A stretch of 64,000 nucleotides of DNA from Alkalicoccobacillus plakortidis (GTDB lineage: Bacteria > Bacillota > Bacilli > Bacillales > Bacillaceae_D), in the NCBI RefSeq assembly GCF_023703085.1, contig NZ_JAMQJY010000001.1:2046001-2110000 (forward strand), written 5' to 3'. The notes under the pieces are model-generated. The model did not search any database, had not been told where the DNA came from, and was given only the letters and a program-made list of their open reading frames with translations. The position numbers were made by a program, and so were the translations under genes. Within the stretch, counting starts at the first letter, position 1, and every line of letters begins with the position of its first letter. Of the stretch, positions 63,013-64,000 are shown piece by piece.

Positions 63013-64000
63013 ATGAAGATCACACTCACGATTATTGCTCTACTATTAATCATCATCATCTGGCTGCGGGTCGACTACCGTATTGGTTTAACTAAACTAA
63101 GGAAAACAAGGAAACAGTCGATTCAAGAAAGCCGTTATCCGTCTCTTTCCCTGATTACTACGGGTGAGGACTTTTTTGAGCGACTTTTTGCTGATATCAC
63201 GGCAGCTCATCACCATGTACATATGATGTTTTATATTTTTAAAGAGGACCATATCGGAACACGTATGATTGAGCTATTGGAAAAAAGAGCTGCAGAAGGG
63301 ATCGACATTATACTCATGGTTGATTGGGTAGGTTCTAAGCTTTCACGCAAAAGCATTAAACGTATGCAGGAAGCTGGCATTGTTTTCACGCACAGCCAAA
63401 CTCCATCATTTCCAACGATCTTCTTCTCTCTGAACCATAGGAATCATCGAAAAATTACCATCATTGATGGGAAAATCGGTTACTTAGGTGGATTTAACGT
63501 GGGTGATGAATACCTTGGACGTAATCCCAAATTCGGATTTTGGCGTGACTTTCACCTGCGTTTTGAAGGAGATGGCGTTCAGGACTTGCAGAAACAATTT
63601 TTAACGGACCTAGATTGCACGCAAACAGATTATTTTATGAAAAAGACTTTCTATCCAAGCGCTCCCAAAAGGAGAACAAGAGGTTCGTTTGATTCCTACA
63701 GATGGAAAATATCTAGAAGCACTTTTATTAGAGACGCTAAAAAAGGCAAAAAGCTCTATCTTAATGGGTTCGCCTTATTATATACCGAGCGACATTCTGC
63801 AAGAAGAGCTCATCCAAGCAGCCCAAAATGGCATCAAGATTCAACTACTACTGCCACAAAAAGCAGACCATCCACTCGTCAAAGAAGGATCAATGCCTTA
63901 CATTCAACGATTATTGGAGTCTGGTGTATCTGTCTATCATTATGACCAGGGCTTCTACCATGCAAAAGCTCTAGTCATTGACCAGAGCTTAGGATGGGTA
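63013..64000 (+). CDS. ywjE: Cardiolipin synthase / phospholipase D-family protein, 3' end outside window (frameshift)
   Basis: N-terminal membrane helix (ITLTIIALLLIIIIWLRVDY), then PLD domain 1 with HRKITIIDGKIGYLGG (HxKx4D). The frame changes at about 63666-63672, an A/C homopolymer stretch; the other frame continues RLIPTDGKYLEALLLETL to the second HxKx4D (YHAKALVIDQ) at the window end. One extra base is likely. ATG 63013 has GAGGAG upstream. Order rpoE … ywjE is as in Bacillus. Synthesises cardiolipin in the membrane if functional. Confidence 0.82.

Overview
The window comes from a low-GC, spore-forming, motile Bacillaceae chromosome, most likely an alkaliphilic Bacillus relative. The gene order is that of the Bacillus fabZ–flhP–flhO–mbl–spoIIID … spoIIQ–spoIID–murAA–ywmB–ywzB–atp operon–upp–glyA–ywlG–rpiB–ywlE–mntP–ywlC–ywlB–spoIIR–prmC–prfA–tdk–rpmE–rho–glpX–murAB–tal–fbaA–spo0F–ywjG–pyrG–rpoE–cls region. 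Alkaliphily is suggested by the ATP synthase c subunit, with a GxAxAxA helix-1 motif at residues 16-22 and a PxxExxP ion site at 51-57, and by a Lys in the a-subunit NIYAKEI stretch. No rRNA, tRNA, CRISPR array or prophage was seen.

Layout: 1-6.4 kb has a lipoprotein end, fabZ, an esterase and a GntR-controlled double ABC-2 exporter operon. 7.3-11.9 kb has an EpuA-like gene, flhP/flhO, mbl, spoIIID and the guanidinium exporter pair ykkCD under a guanidine-I riboswitch. 13-22 kb has a NERD-domain gene, spoIIQ, spoIID, murAA, ywmB, ywzB, a BCCT transporter and a second, broken NERD gene. 22.7-30 kb is the complete nine-gene atp operon. 30-44.7 kb has a Vpr-like protease, upp, glyA and the ywl/spoIIR/prmC/prfA block. 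45-50 kb has ptsG with its GlcT antitermination switch, a CoA-disulfide reductase and tdk. 50-64 kb has rpmE, rho, glpX, murAB, tal, fbaA, spo0F, ywjG, a third NERD gene, pyrG with a CTP-sensing leader, rpoE, a TetR regulator and the start of a cardiolipin synthase gene.

The main unexplained structure is a set of intergenic repeat arrays interrupting this conserved order. All are built on the same 41-bp dimer (20 + 21 bp, about two helical turns per half), but the conserved core of each half differs between families: A, CTTGGT/CTTGCT (six loci); B, ATCGCTCCA; C, TTCCGCTCAT/TTTCGCTCAT; D, TTTTTGAGCAT. Each of the three NERD nuclease–zinc-ribbon–HTH genes sits next to an array of a different family (A, B, D). 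Eight arrays lie within about 50 bp of an intrinsic terminator, and family A arrays are bordered by a recurring palindrome, AATAAAAATG-N2-CATTTTTATT. I infer a NERD/array genetic system in which each paralogue is matched to its own repeat, loosely like REP/RAYT pairs. Two of the three NERD genes look damaged.

The window also carries many single-gene frameshifts in genes that must work (atpA twice, atpF, glyA, fbaA, flhO, spoIIR, mntP, ptsG, ykkC). Ten of them are repaired by restoring GCTGG from GCTTGG, GCCTGG or GTCCTGG, which points to a systematic sequence error at that pentamer rather than to real pseudogenes. Gene coordinates given here span the repaired genes.
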